NCBI RefSeq assembly: GCF_018070325.1
Contig: NZ_JAGPXY010000028.1
Coordinates: forward strand, 17,860-81,859
DNA length: 64,000 nucleotides
Source of the DNA: Micromonospora sp. H61
GTDB taxonomy: Bacteria; Actinomycetota; Actinomycetes; Mycobacteriales; Micromonosporaceae
Reading direction: 5' to 3'
The translations under genes and the position numbers were made by a program. A model generated the notes under the pieces. The model was not told where the DNA came from, did no database searches, and saw only the letters and a list, made by a program, of their open reading frames with translations. This document shows positions 43,327 to 51,699 of this stretch, piece by piece. Position 1 is the stretch's first letter, and each line of letters begins with the position of its first letter.

Positions 43327-45564
43327 TTAGGGGACCGGGACCAGCTCTGGGGCGGGGGCTGGCGGGTCGGTGGGCGCGGGCGTTGGGCGGGGACGCAGGA
43401 AGCGCGGGGCCCACCAGTTGGCGTCGCCGAGCATCGTCATCAACGCCGGCAGCACCACTCCCCGGATGATGGTGGCGTCCAGCAGGATCGCCGCCGCCAG
43501 ACCGATGCCGAGTTGCTTCATGTCGATCGTGCTCAGCGTGGCGAAGATCGAAAAGACCCCGACCATCACGATCGCCGCGCTGGTCACCACCCCGGCCGAC
43601 GAGGTGATCCCGTACGACACGGCGTCGCGGTTGGACAGGCCGGACCGGATGCCCTCGCGGATCCGACTTACCACGAAGACGTGGTAGTCCATCGAGAGGC
43701 CGAAGAGCACCACGAACAGGAACAGCGGCAGCCAGGACACGATCGCACCCATCGACGTGAAGCCGAGCAGTCCCTGCGCCCACTCGCCCTGGAAGATCAG
43801 CACCAGCAGGCCGTACGCGGCACCGGCGGAGAGCAGGTTCAGCGCGATCGAACTGGCCGCGATCACCACCGACCGGAAGGTGAACGTCATGACGAGGAAG
43901 GTCAGCACCAGCACGAAGCCCATGACCAGCGGTAACTTGTCCCGGACGTGCTGGGCGTAGTCCTCGCTGTCGGCCACGCCCCCGCCCACCGCGTACTCGA
44001 TGCCGGGAATGCCCCTCAGCTCGGCCGGGACCAGGTCCCCGCGCAGCTTTTCCAACGACTGCACCGACCGATCGTCCCGACTGGCGTACGGGGTGGGGAC
44101 GTCCAACACCGAGACCCGCCGGTCGGCCGACACCTCGATTTTCGGGCCGTCCGCCTCGGCCGGGGCGAACAGCGGATCGCCGGCCGCCCGGGTGGACAGG
44201 CCGGTGAGGGCGGCGCGTACCCGGTCGGCCTGGTCGGCGGGCGCCCGGACAGCCACCACGTGATTGGTCCCGGCGCTCGGGAACGCGGCGGTGAGCCGGT
44301 CGTACGCCTGCATCGCCGGAGTCGTGCGGGGCAGGTCCTCCATGCCGGGGAACTTCAGCTTCATGCCGAGCGCCGGCGCGGCCAGCGCGAGCAGCAGCCC
44401 GACCGAGATGACAAGCGTCGCCACCGGCGCGCGCAGCGCGGGCCGGAGCACCGCCGGCCACAGCCGGGGCGCACGGGGCTCGCCGTGCCGGCCGGTACGC
44501 GGTGCGGTCAGTCGCCAGAGCAGCGGCACCCGGGGCCGGTCCACCCAACGGCCGAGCCGGGCCAGCAGGGCGGGCAGGACGGTCAGTGAACCGGTCACCG
44601 CGACGGCCACCACGAGGATCGAGCCGATGGCGAGGGACGAGAAGACCACGTCGCCGGCGAGCAGCAGCCCGGCCATCGAGATGATCACCGCGACGCCGGA
44701 GACCACCACGGCGTGCCCGGAGGTCTCCGCGGCGATCTCCACCGCGTCCAGACCGGACCGACCCTTGGCGCGTTCCTCCCGCTCCCGACGGATGTAGAAG
44801 AGCGAGTAGTCGACGCCGACCGCCATGCCGATCAGCAGGATCACCGGCGCCGTCGTGTCGGTGGCCGGCACCAGGTGCGAGGCGAGAGTGGACAGACCCA
44901 TCGCGGCGGCCACCGAGGAGAGTGCCAGCAGCACCGGCACGCTCGCCGCGATCAGCGCGCCGAACGCGATGATCAGGATCGCCAGGGTGACCGGGAGACT
45001 GAGCAGCTCGGCGCGCTTGAAGTCCTTACCCAGGGTGTCGTCGAGGGCCTGGCCGATCGACGGTCCGCCGACCTGCTCGACGCGCAGCCCGGGATGCGCG
45101 GCCTGCACCGTGGCGGTTGCGTCGCGCAACGGCTGCACCCGCTCCGAGGCCGTCTCCGGGTCACCCGACATGGTGATCGGCAGCAGCAGCGCCGAGCCGT
45201 CCCGCGCGGTGACCGGCTGGCCGACCCCGGCCACCCCGGCGACCGTACGCAGCCGGGCCGCCGCATCGTCGGCCGCCGACTTCGCCGCCGCCGGGTCCAA
45301 CGCGCCACCCCGGGAGGTGATGAGGACGTTGTCCACGGCCGGGTCGTCGAAGTCACCGGCGTCCACGATGAGGCTGGCCCGCCCCGCCTCGCCGATCGCC
45401 TGGTCACCGCTGGTGGCCTCGTTGAGCCCGGCGGCGCTGCCGCCCACGAAGCACACCGCCACGAACACGGCCCACAGTGCGATCGCCCGCCACGGGTGCT
45501 CGGCGCTCCACCGCGCCAGCCGCACCGTCACCGGTCTTCTCCCCATCTCGGGTCCCCCTGTCAC
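43327..45564 (-). CDS. MMPL-family RND transporter
   Basis: A 745-residue transporter with about 12 membrane helices in two halves, each preceded by a large extracytoplasmic domain. VILLIGMAVGVDYSLFYIRRERE in the first half and LFLFVVLFGLSMDYHVFVVSRIREG in the second carry the GxDY/GxxxDY proton-relay motifs. MMPL proteins export lipids or metabolites. There is no linked biosynthetic gene. GTG/ATG start near 45564. The 202-bp upstream gap holds two palindromes that may be operators. Confidence 0.92.
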   Translation of the reverse strand: MTGGPEMGRRPVTVRLARWSAEHPWRAIALWAVFVAVCFVGGSAAGLNEATSGDQAIGEAGRASLIVDAGDFDDPAVDNVLITSRGGALDPAAAKSAADDAAARLRTVAGVAGVGQPVTARDGSALLLPITMSGDPETASERVQPLRDATATVQAAHPGLRVEQVGGPSIGQALDDTLGKDFKRAELLSLPVTLAILIIAFGALIAASVPVLLALSSVAAAMGLSTLASHLVPATDTTAPVILLIGMAVGVDYSLFYIRREREERAKGRSGLDAVEIAAETSGHAVVVSGVAVIISMAGLLLAGDVVFSSLAIGSILVVAVAVTGSLTVLPALLARLGRWVDRPRVPLLWRLTAPRTGRHGEPRAPRLWPAVLRPALRAPVATLVISVGLLLALAAPALGMKLKFPGMEDLPRTTPAMQAYDRLTAAFPSAGTNHVVAVRAPADQADRVRAALTGLSTRAAGDPLFAPAEADGPKIEVSADRRVSVLDVPTPYASRDDRSVQSLEKLRGDLVPAELRGIPGIEYAVGGGVADSEDYAQHVRDKLPLVMGFVLVLTFLVMTFTFRSVVIAASSIALNLLSAGAAYGLLVLIFQGEWAQGLLGFTSMGAIVSWLPLFLFVVLFGLSMDYHVFVVSRIREGIRSGLSNRDAVSYGITSSAGVVTSAAIVMVGVFSIFATLSTIDMKQLGIGLAAAILLDATIIRGVVLPALMTMLGDANWWAPRFLRPRPTPAPTDPPAPAPELVPVP

Positions 45565-45676
45565 GTCAACCCCCTGTCAACGGTGCTGACGCTAGGTGCG
45601 TGACGAGGCGGTCACATCGGGGATCGACCTGGGCCCACCCTGGAACCAGCAGACCGGGCGCGGGGGTGCGTTCGCC

Positions 45677-45719
45677 GGGGTCGAACCCCGATCCGGACGT
45701 ACACCGGGGTCCACCCCGG
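45677..45719. promoter_or_regulatory. paired GGGGT-type palindromes upstream of the MMPL gene
   Basis: GGGGTCGAACCCC (45677-45689) and the perfect palindrome CCGGGGTCCACCCCGG (45704-45719) share arms GGGGT/ACCCC. They lie between the mutM stop (45767) and the MMPL start (45564). They could be operators for the transporter gene or terminators of mutM; their similar arms favour a repeated binding site. Confidence 0.4.
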
Positions 45720-45766
45720 AGTGACCCGCCGCGACCCGCCGGCGTTGCCCCCGAGCTGGCTCCGGG

Positions 45767-46624
45767 TCATCCCCGAAGGGAACCCCGGGGGCGTGGCTGA
45801 CAGTGCGGGCAGCTGTACGAGGACCGGTTCATGAACGCCTCACGGCGGATCGGCGAGCCACACCGCCGGCACGGCTCGCCCTCGCGGCCGTACGCGTTGA
45901 GCGCACGGTCGAAGTAGCCGCTCTCGCCGTTGACGTTCACGTAGAGGGCGTCGAAGCTGGTGCCGCCCTCGCTGATGGCCTCGGCGAGCACGTCGCGGAC
46001 GTGGCCGAGCAGGCGCTGCGCGGCCGGGCCGGTCAGCGCGTCGGTGGGTCGGCCGCCGTGCAGCTTGGCGCGCCAGAGCGCCTCGTCGGCGTAGATGTTG
46101 CCCACTCCGGAGATCAGGGTCTGGTCGAGCAGTGCCCGCTTCACCTCGGTGTGCCGGCGGCGCAGCGCCGCGACGAACGCCTCGTCGGAGAAATCCGGGT
46201 CCATCGGGTCGCGGGCGATGTGCGCGATCTCGTCGGGCAACTCGGCGCCGCCCTCGCTCACCGAGAGCCCGCCGAACGTGCGCTGGTCGACGAAGCGCAG
46301 CTCCGGGCCGTCGTCGCTGAACCGGAACCGGACCCGAAGGTGGGTCTCGTCCGTCGTCCCGGGTGGCTGGAGCAGCAGCTGACCCGACATGCCGAGGTGC
46401 CCGACGATCGCGTCACCGCTGTCCAGTGGCAGCCACAGGTACTTGCCGCGACGGCGGGCGTCCAGCACCGTCCGGCCAGCGAGCACGTCGGCGAAGTGCA
46501 CGTCGCCAGGAGCGTGCCGGCGGACCGCACGCGGATGACGAACCTCGACCGAGGCGATCCGACGGCCGACGACCCACTGGGCCACGCCCTGCCGGACGGT
46601 CTCCACCTCGGGCAGCTCAGGCAC
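45767..46624 (-). CDS. mutM: formamidopyrimidine-DNA glycosylase (Fpg)
   Basis: A 285-residue glycosylase/AP lyase removing 8-oxoguanine. The mature N-terminal Pro-Glu of PELPEVETV is the catalytic pair; the Lys of RRGKYLWLPL and the helix-two-turn-helix ISGVGNIYADEALW are present. The C-terminal zinc finger is C-x2-C-x16-C-x2-C (CRRC...CPHC). GTG start 46624 overlaps rnc by 8 bp. Confidence 0.96.
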   Translation of the reverse strand: MPELPEVETVRQGVAQWVVGRRIASVEVRHPRAVRRHAPGDVHFADVLAGRTVLDARRRGKYLWLPLDSGDAIVGHLGMSGQLLLQPPGTTDETHLRVRFRFSDDGPELRFVDQRTFGGLSVSEGGAELPDEIAHIARDPMDPDFSDEAFVAALRRRHTEVKRALLDQTLISGVGNIYADEALWRAKLHGGRPTDALTGPAAQRLLGHVRDVLAEAISEGGTSFDALYVNVNGESGYFDRALNAYGREGEPCRRCGSPIRREAFMNRSSYSCPHCQPRPRGSLRG

Positions 46625-47567
46625 GCGGCCGACCCGTCTCGTGACCGTCGGCGCCCCCGGCCGGCAGCGCCTGCGCCAGGTGGTCGGCCTGCTCGGCCTG
46701 AGCCGCCCGCTCGGCGCGCTCCAGCGGCCCGAACGGCTCGTCCCGGTCGGCCGAGTCGTCCCGACCGATCGGTTGGTCCTGACGATCGTCGCCGGCCCGA
46801 CCACCCTGGCCCTCGTCGCCGGCCCGACCATCCTTGCCGTCGTCGCCGTGCTGACCGTTCTGCTCGGCGAGCGTCCGCCAGGCTGCCTCGGCGGCCCGCT
46901 GCTCGGCCTCCTTCTTACTGCGCCCCTCGGCGCCGCCGTACCGGATGCCGGCCACCACCACCCAGGCGGTGAACGTCTTGAGATGATCCGGGCCGGTGCC
47001 CTCGATCCGGTACTCCGGGACGCCGAGACCGAGCGCCGCCGTCAACTCCTGGAGGCTGGTCTTCCAGTCCAGGGCGGCCCCGCGACCAGCCGACTCGGCC
47101 ATCAGCGGGTCGAAGAGCCGGTGGATGACGATCCCCGTGGTGTCCAGGCCGTACTGGAGGTAGATCGCGCCGAGGAGCGCCTCCAGCGTGTCGGCGAGGA
47201 TGCTCGCCTTGTCCCGGCCACCGGTCGTCTCCTCACCCTTGCCGAGCAGCAGGTACGCGCCCAGCCCGTCCGGGCCGAGACCGCGGGCCACGTCGGCGAG
47301 CGCCCGCATGTTGACCACGCTGGCCCGCAGCTTGGCCAACTGCCCCTCAGGCAGATCAGGGTGGTTGTGGAAGAGCGCCGTGGTGATCACCACGCCGAGC
47401 ACCGAGTCGCCGAGGAACTCCAGCCGCTCGTTGGTCGGCAGCCCGCCGTTCTCATACGCGTACGACCGGTGGGTCAACGCGCGCTGGAGCAGCTCGGGTT
47501 CCAGGCTCACTCCGAAGGCGGCTTCCAGGTGACCGACGGACGCCCGCCGCCGCTTGTCGTTGCTCAT
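46617..47567 (-). CDS. rnc: ribonuclease III with acidic C-terminal extension
   Basis: A 316-residue RNase III, which cuts double-stranded RNA in rRNA and mRNA processing. The signature NERLEFLGDSVLGV, the second acidic site DTLEALLGAIYLQYG and the dsRNA-binding domain (WKTSLQELTAALG...SKKEAEQRAAEAAW, about residues 160-230) are in order. About 85 further residues form a low-complexity Gly/Asp/Arg/Gln tail with repeated GRAGDE units, beyond the usual length of about 230. ATG 47567 overlaps the plsX stop (ATGA). Confidence 0.95.
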   Translation of the reverse strand: MSNDKRRRASVGHLEAAFGVSLEPELLQRALTHRSYAYENGGLPTNERLEFLGDSVLGVVITTALFHNHPDLPEGQLAKLRASVVNMRALADVARGLGPDGLGAYLLLGKGEETTGGRDKASILADTLEALLGAIYLQYGLDTTGIVIHRLFDPLMAESAGRGAALDWKTSLQELTAALGLGVPEYRIEGTGPDHLKTFTAWVVVAGIRYGGAEGRSKKEAEQRAAEAAWRTLAEQNGQHGDDGKDGRAGDEGQGGRAGDDRQDQPIGRDDSADRDEPFGPLERAERAAQAEQADHLAQALPAGGADGHETGRPRA

Positions 47568-48649
47568 GTGCGTACCTCGGTGTCGGTGGAGCGGTCGGTG
47601 CGACCCGTCGCGGCGTCGCGGTCGAGCAACGCGGAGACCAGATCGGTGGCGCGCCGCCGCCACAGGTGGGCGGCGAGAGCTATGCCGGAGGCGACGTCGT
47701 CGGCGCGGGCGGACCCGTGACAGACGACCACCGTCCCCGCGACGCCCAGCAGTGCCGCCGCGCGGGGCGCGCCGCCCTGGGCAGGTGGGCCGCCGGCCAT
47801 CGCGTACGCGCCCTCAATGGCCTTGAGCAGCACGTTACCGGTGAAGCCGTCGGTGACCACCACATCGGCGCGCGTGCCGAGGGCCACGTCGTACCCCTCG
47901 ACCAGGCCGACGTAGCGCGCCCCGCCGGGCAGCGGTTCGACGGCGAGCAGGGGGTCGGTGGCGCGGCGGACCCGGTCGCCCTTGCCGGCCTCGGTGCCGA
48001 CCGAGAGCAGCCCGACGCGGGGTGCGGCGATCGAGTGGGCCACCGCCGCGTACGCGGCGCCGAGCACGGCGTGACGGGCGAGGGTGGCCGGGCGGGGTTC
48101 CAGGGAGCCGCCGACGTCGAGCAACACGACGGGCCCCGCCACGGCGGGCAGGGTGGCGGCCAGCGCGGGTTGGCGGATCTCCGGCGAGCGGCCGAGGCCG
48201 AGCACGGCAGCGGTGACTGTGGCACCGGTGGCGCCGGCGGAGACCACGGCGTCGGCCGTCCCGTCCCGGACGGCGGTGACCGCGGCCCGGACGGTGCTCT
48301 CGGAGCGGGCGGCGCTGGGATGGTCGGCCATGCCGACGACATCACGAACGGGCCGCACCGTGATCCGGGCGCGTTGCGCCGGATCGAGGGCAGCAATCAG
48401 CTCGTCGGCGACCTCGGTCGGACCGACGAGAAGCAGATGCAGATCAGGGTCGGCGCGCATGGCCCGCAGAGCGCCGTCAACCACGACGGCGGGAGCGTCG
48501 TCCCCGCCGAGGAGGTCAACGGCGATCCGCGCGGCGCCCGGCTCCACCGGAACGCCGGCCGGATCGGTCCGGCCGGCGTCGGAGGGAGCCGGAGCACCGG
48601 GCGAATGCCAGGATGCGCGCGCCGCCCGACCTGGGGTCGGGGGCGTCAC
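47564..48649 (-). CDS. plsX: phosphate acyltransferase PlsX
   Basis: A 361-residue acyl-ACP:phosphate acyltransferase for phospholipid synthesis. It has IAVDLLGGDDAPAVVVDGAL, ADAVVSAGATGATV, LLDVGGSLEPRP and VTDGFTGNVLLKAIEG. The first 38 residues before ARIAVD are Pro/Ala-rich and may include a start called too far upstream. It lies 12 bp after rpmF, the usual rpmF-plsX pairing. Confidence 0.93.
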   Translation of the reverse strand: MTPPTPGRAARASWHSPGAPAPSDAGRTDPAGVPVEPGAARIAVDLLGGDDAPAVVVDGALRAMRADPDLHLLLVGPTEVADELIAALDPAQRARITVRPVRDVVGMADHPSAARSESTVRAAVTAVRDGTADAVVSAGATGATVTAAVLGLGRSPEIRQPALAATLPAVAGPVVLLDVGGSLEPRPATLARHAVLGAAYAAVAHSIAAPRVGLLSVGTEAGKGDRVRRATDPLLAVEPLPGGARYVGLVEGYDVALGTRADVVVTDGFTGNVLLKAIEGAYAMAGGPPAQGGAPRAAALLGVAGTVVVCHGSARADDVASGIALAAHLWRRRATDLVSALLDRDAATGRTDRSTDTEVRT

Positions 48650-48661
48650 TCGGCGTCCAGG

Positions 48662-48835
48662 TCAGACCTCGAGAACCTGGCGGCCGTTGTAGGTGCCGCA
48701 GACGGAGCAGGCAGCGTGCGGCAGCTTCGGGGACTTGCACTGCGGGCACGCAACGGTCGCGACCACTGTCGCCTTCCAGTTCGCCCGGCGAGACCGGGTG
48801 TTGCTGCGCGACATCTTGCGCTTCGGGACGGCCAC
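48662..48835 (-). CDS. rpmF: 50S ribosomal protein L32
   Basis: A 57-residue L32 beginning AVPKRKMSRSNTRSRRANWK, with the zinc-ribbon cysteines CPQC and CSVC. GTG start 48835, 5 bp after the DUF177 stop. Having the four cysteines makes it the zinc-containing form. Confidence 0.96.
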   Translation of the reverse strand: MAVPKRKMSRSNTRSRRANWKATVVATVACPQCKSPKLPHAACSVCGTYNGRQVLEV

Positions 48836-48840
48836 GGTTC

Positions 48841-49404
48841 TTACTCCTCTGTAACGGTCAGTTGCGACAGGCCCGCCCAACGCGGGTCGATCTGCTGGTG
48901 ACTGTGGTCGGCCGGCAGATCGTCCCAGTGCGCCCCGCATTCGGGGCACAGTCCTGGGCAGTCCTCCCGGCAGAGCGGGTTGGTCGGCAGCGTGAGCACC
49001 AACGCGTCCCGCAGCGCCGGCTCCAGGTCGATCAGATCGCCCTGCATCCGGCCCACCTCGTCCTCGTCGGTCGTGGCGTCCGTGGTGCTGTCCTCGTACG
49101 CGTACAGCTCCTGGATCGTCACGCCCATCGAGTCGTTGATCTCGCGCAGGCAACGGCCGCACTCGCCCCGGACGGGACCGGTGATGGTCCCGGAGACGAG
49201 CACGCCCTCGGACACCGACTGCAACCTCAGATCGAGGTCGAGGTCCGCGCCCTCCGGCACGCCGATCAACTCCACACCGAGGTCCGCCGGTGCCGGCACG
49301 ACCCGCTGGACCTCACGCAACGCGCCAGGGCGACGCGGCAGGTCCCTCGTGTCGAGGACCAGCGGCGACCTGGGGTTGAGTGTCGATGGCGAGTGCTTGG
49401 GCAT
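48841..49404 (-). CDS. DUF177 (YceD) family protein
   Basis: A 187-residue protein of the DUF177 family, found next to rpmF across bacteria; in plants and E. coli it is linked to 23S rRNA maturation. It has GECGRCLREI and a second cysteine pair set in CREDCPGLCPECGAHW, suggesting zinc binding. ATG 49404; the longer frame to 49542 is not used. Co-transcribed with rpmF, plsX, rnc and mutM. Confidence 0.9.
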   Translation of the reverse strand: MPKHSPSTLNPRSPLVLDTRDLPRRPGALREVQRVVPAPADLGVELIGVPEGADLDLDLRLQSVSEGVLVSGTITGPVRGECGRCLREINDSMGVTIQELYAYEDSTTDATTDEDEVGRMQGDLIDLEPALRDALVLTLPTNPLCREDCPGLCPECGAHWDDLPADHSHQQIDPRWAGLSQLTVTEE

Positions 49405-49513
49405 AGTTAGACTCCGGCCGGTGAGAGGCCGACAAAAAAGGTTACCTGGGCGACCGCCGGACCGTCGAACCGGGGGCGACGCCCGCCTGAGAAGTCGGCT
49501 GGTGAGGTGCCGC

Positions 49514-50011
49514 TCAGAAGGGTAGCGGGCGTTCCGCCTCATCCCCAGCGAAGGTGCCGATCTCCCGCAGCGCGTGCATCTTGTCCCGGCCGCGCTCTAT
49601 CGAGGCCAGTGCCCTGGTGAGGAACTGCTCGAAGTTGGCCAGCGCGGTGTCGACGTAGTCGTCGACCTCCTCACGCAGGCGCTGCGCCTCGGCGCGGGCC
49701 TCGCCGATGATCCGGGCGCCCTCGTGCTCGGCCGACACGGTGATCTCGTTCACCGAGACCAGGCGGGCGTGTTCTGCCTCACCCTCGCTGATGATCCGGT
49801 CCGCCTCGCGCTTGCCGGCTTCCATGATCTTGTCGCGCTCCTCCAGGAGCGCGGCGGCGCGACGCAGGTCGGCGGGGAGATCGGCACGCATCTCATCGAG
49901 GGCAGCGATCATCTCACCCCGGTCGACCATGCAGTTGTTGCGCGACATCGGGACGGAGCGGGCCTGCTCCAGGATGGCGATCAGTTCGTCGATGCGATCG
50001 AGCGGGTCCAC
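49514..50011 (-). CDS. DivIVA-like coiled-coil protein (SepIVA-type)
   Basis: A 165-residue, almost wholly helical coiled coil (DLRRAAALLEERDKIMEAGKREADRIISEGEAEHARL...). Its place between DUF177/rpmF/rnc and coaD matches mycobacterial SepIVA (Rv2927c), a septation and growth factor, although this protein is shorter. It carries no membrane segment. GTG 50011 behind AGGAGTGAGG. Confidence 0.8.
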   Translation of the reverse strand: MDPLDRIDELIAILEQARSVPMSRNNCMVDRGEMIAALDEMRADLPADLRRAAALLEERDKIMEAGKREADRIISEGEAEHARLVSVNEITVSAEHEGARIIGEARAEAQRLREEVDDYVDTALANFEQFLTRALASIERGRDKMHALREIGTFAGDEAERPLPF

Positions 50012-50166
50012 CGGCTACCTCACTCCTGTCGTTCGTCGGCCGACCTCCATGATGCGGGCTACGGCCGTTCCCCGCGCCACCAATCATGTCGTGCCGGCCC
50101 CACCGCCGCCCCACTCACCCCAACCCGGCGAGTCGCGACATAGTTACCCCCGGCTCCCACCGCCCC

Positions 50167-50234
50167 GATCTTGCACTTTCGGTCGCGTCAAACCACGGCG
50201 AAAGGGGCGACGCGGGCGCCGTAAGTGCAAGATC
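50167..50234. repeat. 68-bp palindromic intergenic repeat, copy 2
   Basis: Arms GATCTTGCACTT (50167-50178) and AAGTGCAAGATC (50223-50234) are exact 12-bp inverted repeats; total length 68 bp, identical to copies 1 and 3. It lies between the coaD stop and the SepIVA-like start, two genes on the same strand. Confidence 0.88.
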
Positions 50235-50262
50235 GCGAGGGTGAGGGGGAGCCAGGGTCGGC

Positions 50263-50745
50263 TTAGCGGCGGGGGCCCAGGCGGGCCTGGAGGGCTTCGC
50301 GGACCGGGTCGGGGACGTGGGCGGAGATGTCGCCACCCCACTTGGCGACGTCCTTGACCAGGCTCGACGAGAGGAACGAGTAGAGCGGGTTGGTCGGCAT
50401 GAACAGCGTCTCGACGCCGGCCAGACCGATGTTCATCTGGGCCATCTGCAGCTCGTAGTCGAAGTCGCTGACCGCCCGCAGGCCCTTGATCAGCACACTG
50501 GCCTGCTGGGCCCGGCAGAAGTCCACCAGCAGCCCTCGGAACGACTCGACCCGCACGTTGCCGTACGACGAGGTCACCTCGCGGAGCATCTCGATGCGCT
50601 CCTCGACGGTGAACAGGCCACTCTTCGACTGATTCACCAGCACACCGACGATCACCTCATCGAAGAGCCGACTGGCCCGCCCGATGATGTCGAGGTGTCC
50701 GTTGGTGACCGGGTCGAACGAACCGGGGCACACCGCACGTCTCAT
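50263..50745 (-). CDS. coaD: phosphopantetheine adenylyltransferase
   Basis: A 160-residue enzyme of CoA synthesis, transferring AMP to 4'-phosphopantetheine. The nucleotidyltransferase signature CPGSFDPVTNGHLDII, the RGLRAVSDFDYE segment (seen as KGLRAVSDFDYELQMAQMN) and YSFLSSSLVK are present. ATG 50745 overlaps the rsmD stop (ATGA). Confidence 0.97.
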   Translation of the reverse strand: MRRAVCPGSFDPVTNGHLDIIGRASRLFDEVIVGVLVNQSKSGLFTVEERIEMLREVTSSYGNVRVESFRGLLVDFCRAQQASVLIKGLRAVSDFDYELQMAQMNIGLAGVETLFMPTNPLYSFLSSSLVKDVAKWGGDISAHVPDPVREALQARLGPRR

Positions 50746-51305
50746 GATCGGCGACCGTACCAAAGGGTGGTCTCGCCGTAACGGCGACTGCGCTCGGCGG
50801 TGATCCCCTCCACCCAGTCGAACTCCCTGGTGCGGCGGGACCGCTCCACCACCACCAACGCGTCGGGCGCCAGCCAGCCGCCGTCGACCAGCGCGGCCAA
50901 CAGCGCGGTGATCTCCTCGTCCGGCAGCGCGTACGGCGGGTCGGCGAAGACCACGTCGTACGGCTCGCCGTCCGGTCCGGCGGCCAGCACCGTCGCCACC
51001 TTGCCGGTGACCAGACGGGCCGCCGGACCGGCACGGAGGGCCGCCACGTTCTCCCGGATCACCCGGGCCGCCCGCGGGTCGGACTCGACCAGTAACACGT
51101 GCCGGGCACCTCGGGAGAGCGCCTCCAGGCCGACCGCGCCGGAGCCGGCGTACAGGTCGGCGAAGCGGGCGCCGTCGAGATCGACCTCGGCCTGGACGGC
51201 ACTGAACAGCGCCTCCCGGACCCGGTCCGAGGTGGGTCGGGTGCCGGCGCCGGGCGGCGCGGCGATCCGCCGGCCACCGAGCGTCCCGGCCACGATCCGG
51301 GTCAC
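50742..51305 (-). CDS. rsmD: 16S rRNA (guanine966-N2)-methyltransferase RsmD
   Basis: A 187-residue SAM methyltransferase. TRIVAGTLGGRRIAAPPG starts the protein, RPTSDRVREALFSAV follows, the SAM loop is ADLYAGSGAVGLEALSRGA, and the N-methyltransferase motif IV is FADPPYA. Translationally coupled to coaD, a conserved pairing. Confidence 0.95.
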   Translation of the reverse strand: MTRIVAGTLGGRRIAAPPGAGTRPTSDRVREALFSAVQAEVDLDGARFADLYAGSGAVGLEALSRGARHVLLVESDPRAARVIRENVAALRAGPAARLVTGKVATVLAAGPDGEPYDVVFADPPYALPDEEITALLAALVDGGWLAPDALVVVERSRRTREFDWVEGITAERSRRYGETTLWYGRRS

Positions 51306-51699
51306 CGTTTCCTCCTGCTCATGCCCGCGACGCTACGCGATGCGGCGCGGAGCCGGTCAGCACGGCGCGGAGCCGGGAGTTGCCGGCGGACGACGACGCG
51401 GAGCACCTGAGCAGCCCCGACGGCGCGGTATCCACCGTGGAGCCACGGCGGCGGAACCGTCCCCAGTGACCGGACCGACACATTCGGTCCATCAAAGATC
51501 ACGAATCGACTACATTGCCGAATGGCAATGATCTGAACTCCCCTCATTAACCACCCATCAGTACAGTCTCCCCCTGTCCCCGCTTTCGCCGCGGGAACAC
51601 CACCGCGTCGCGCGACGCCCCGGTGAGCAATTGACCCCCCGGTCACGATGTCTCCCGGCCTCCCGCCACGCGATCCGTACCCCCTCACCAGGAGCAGGC
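51306..51699. promoter_or_regulatory. 394-bp divergent region with two dyads upstream of the LPxTG-like gene
   Basis: GGACCGA-N5-TCGGTCC (51472-51490) and CATTGCC-GAAT-GGCAATG (51513-51530) are perfect 7-bp-arm dyads 40 bp apart. They sit 170-230 bp before GTG 51700 in the only AT-richer part of this gap, so they are candidate regulator sites. The rest shows no gene. Confidence 0.5.

Noticed and set aside
45670..45695. GGGGTTCGACCCC on the minus strand, resembling a tRNA T-arm
   Set aside because: The loop would be 5 bases, not 7, and no acceptor, D or anticodon stems can be folded around it. It fits better as a DNA palindrome.
49460..49490. GGGGGCGACGCCCGCC near the DUF177 start, similar to the rimM palindrome
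   Set aside because: Similarity covers only about 15 GC-rich bases and the palindrome is imperfect, so it is not called another copy.
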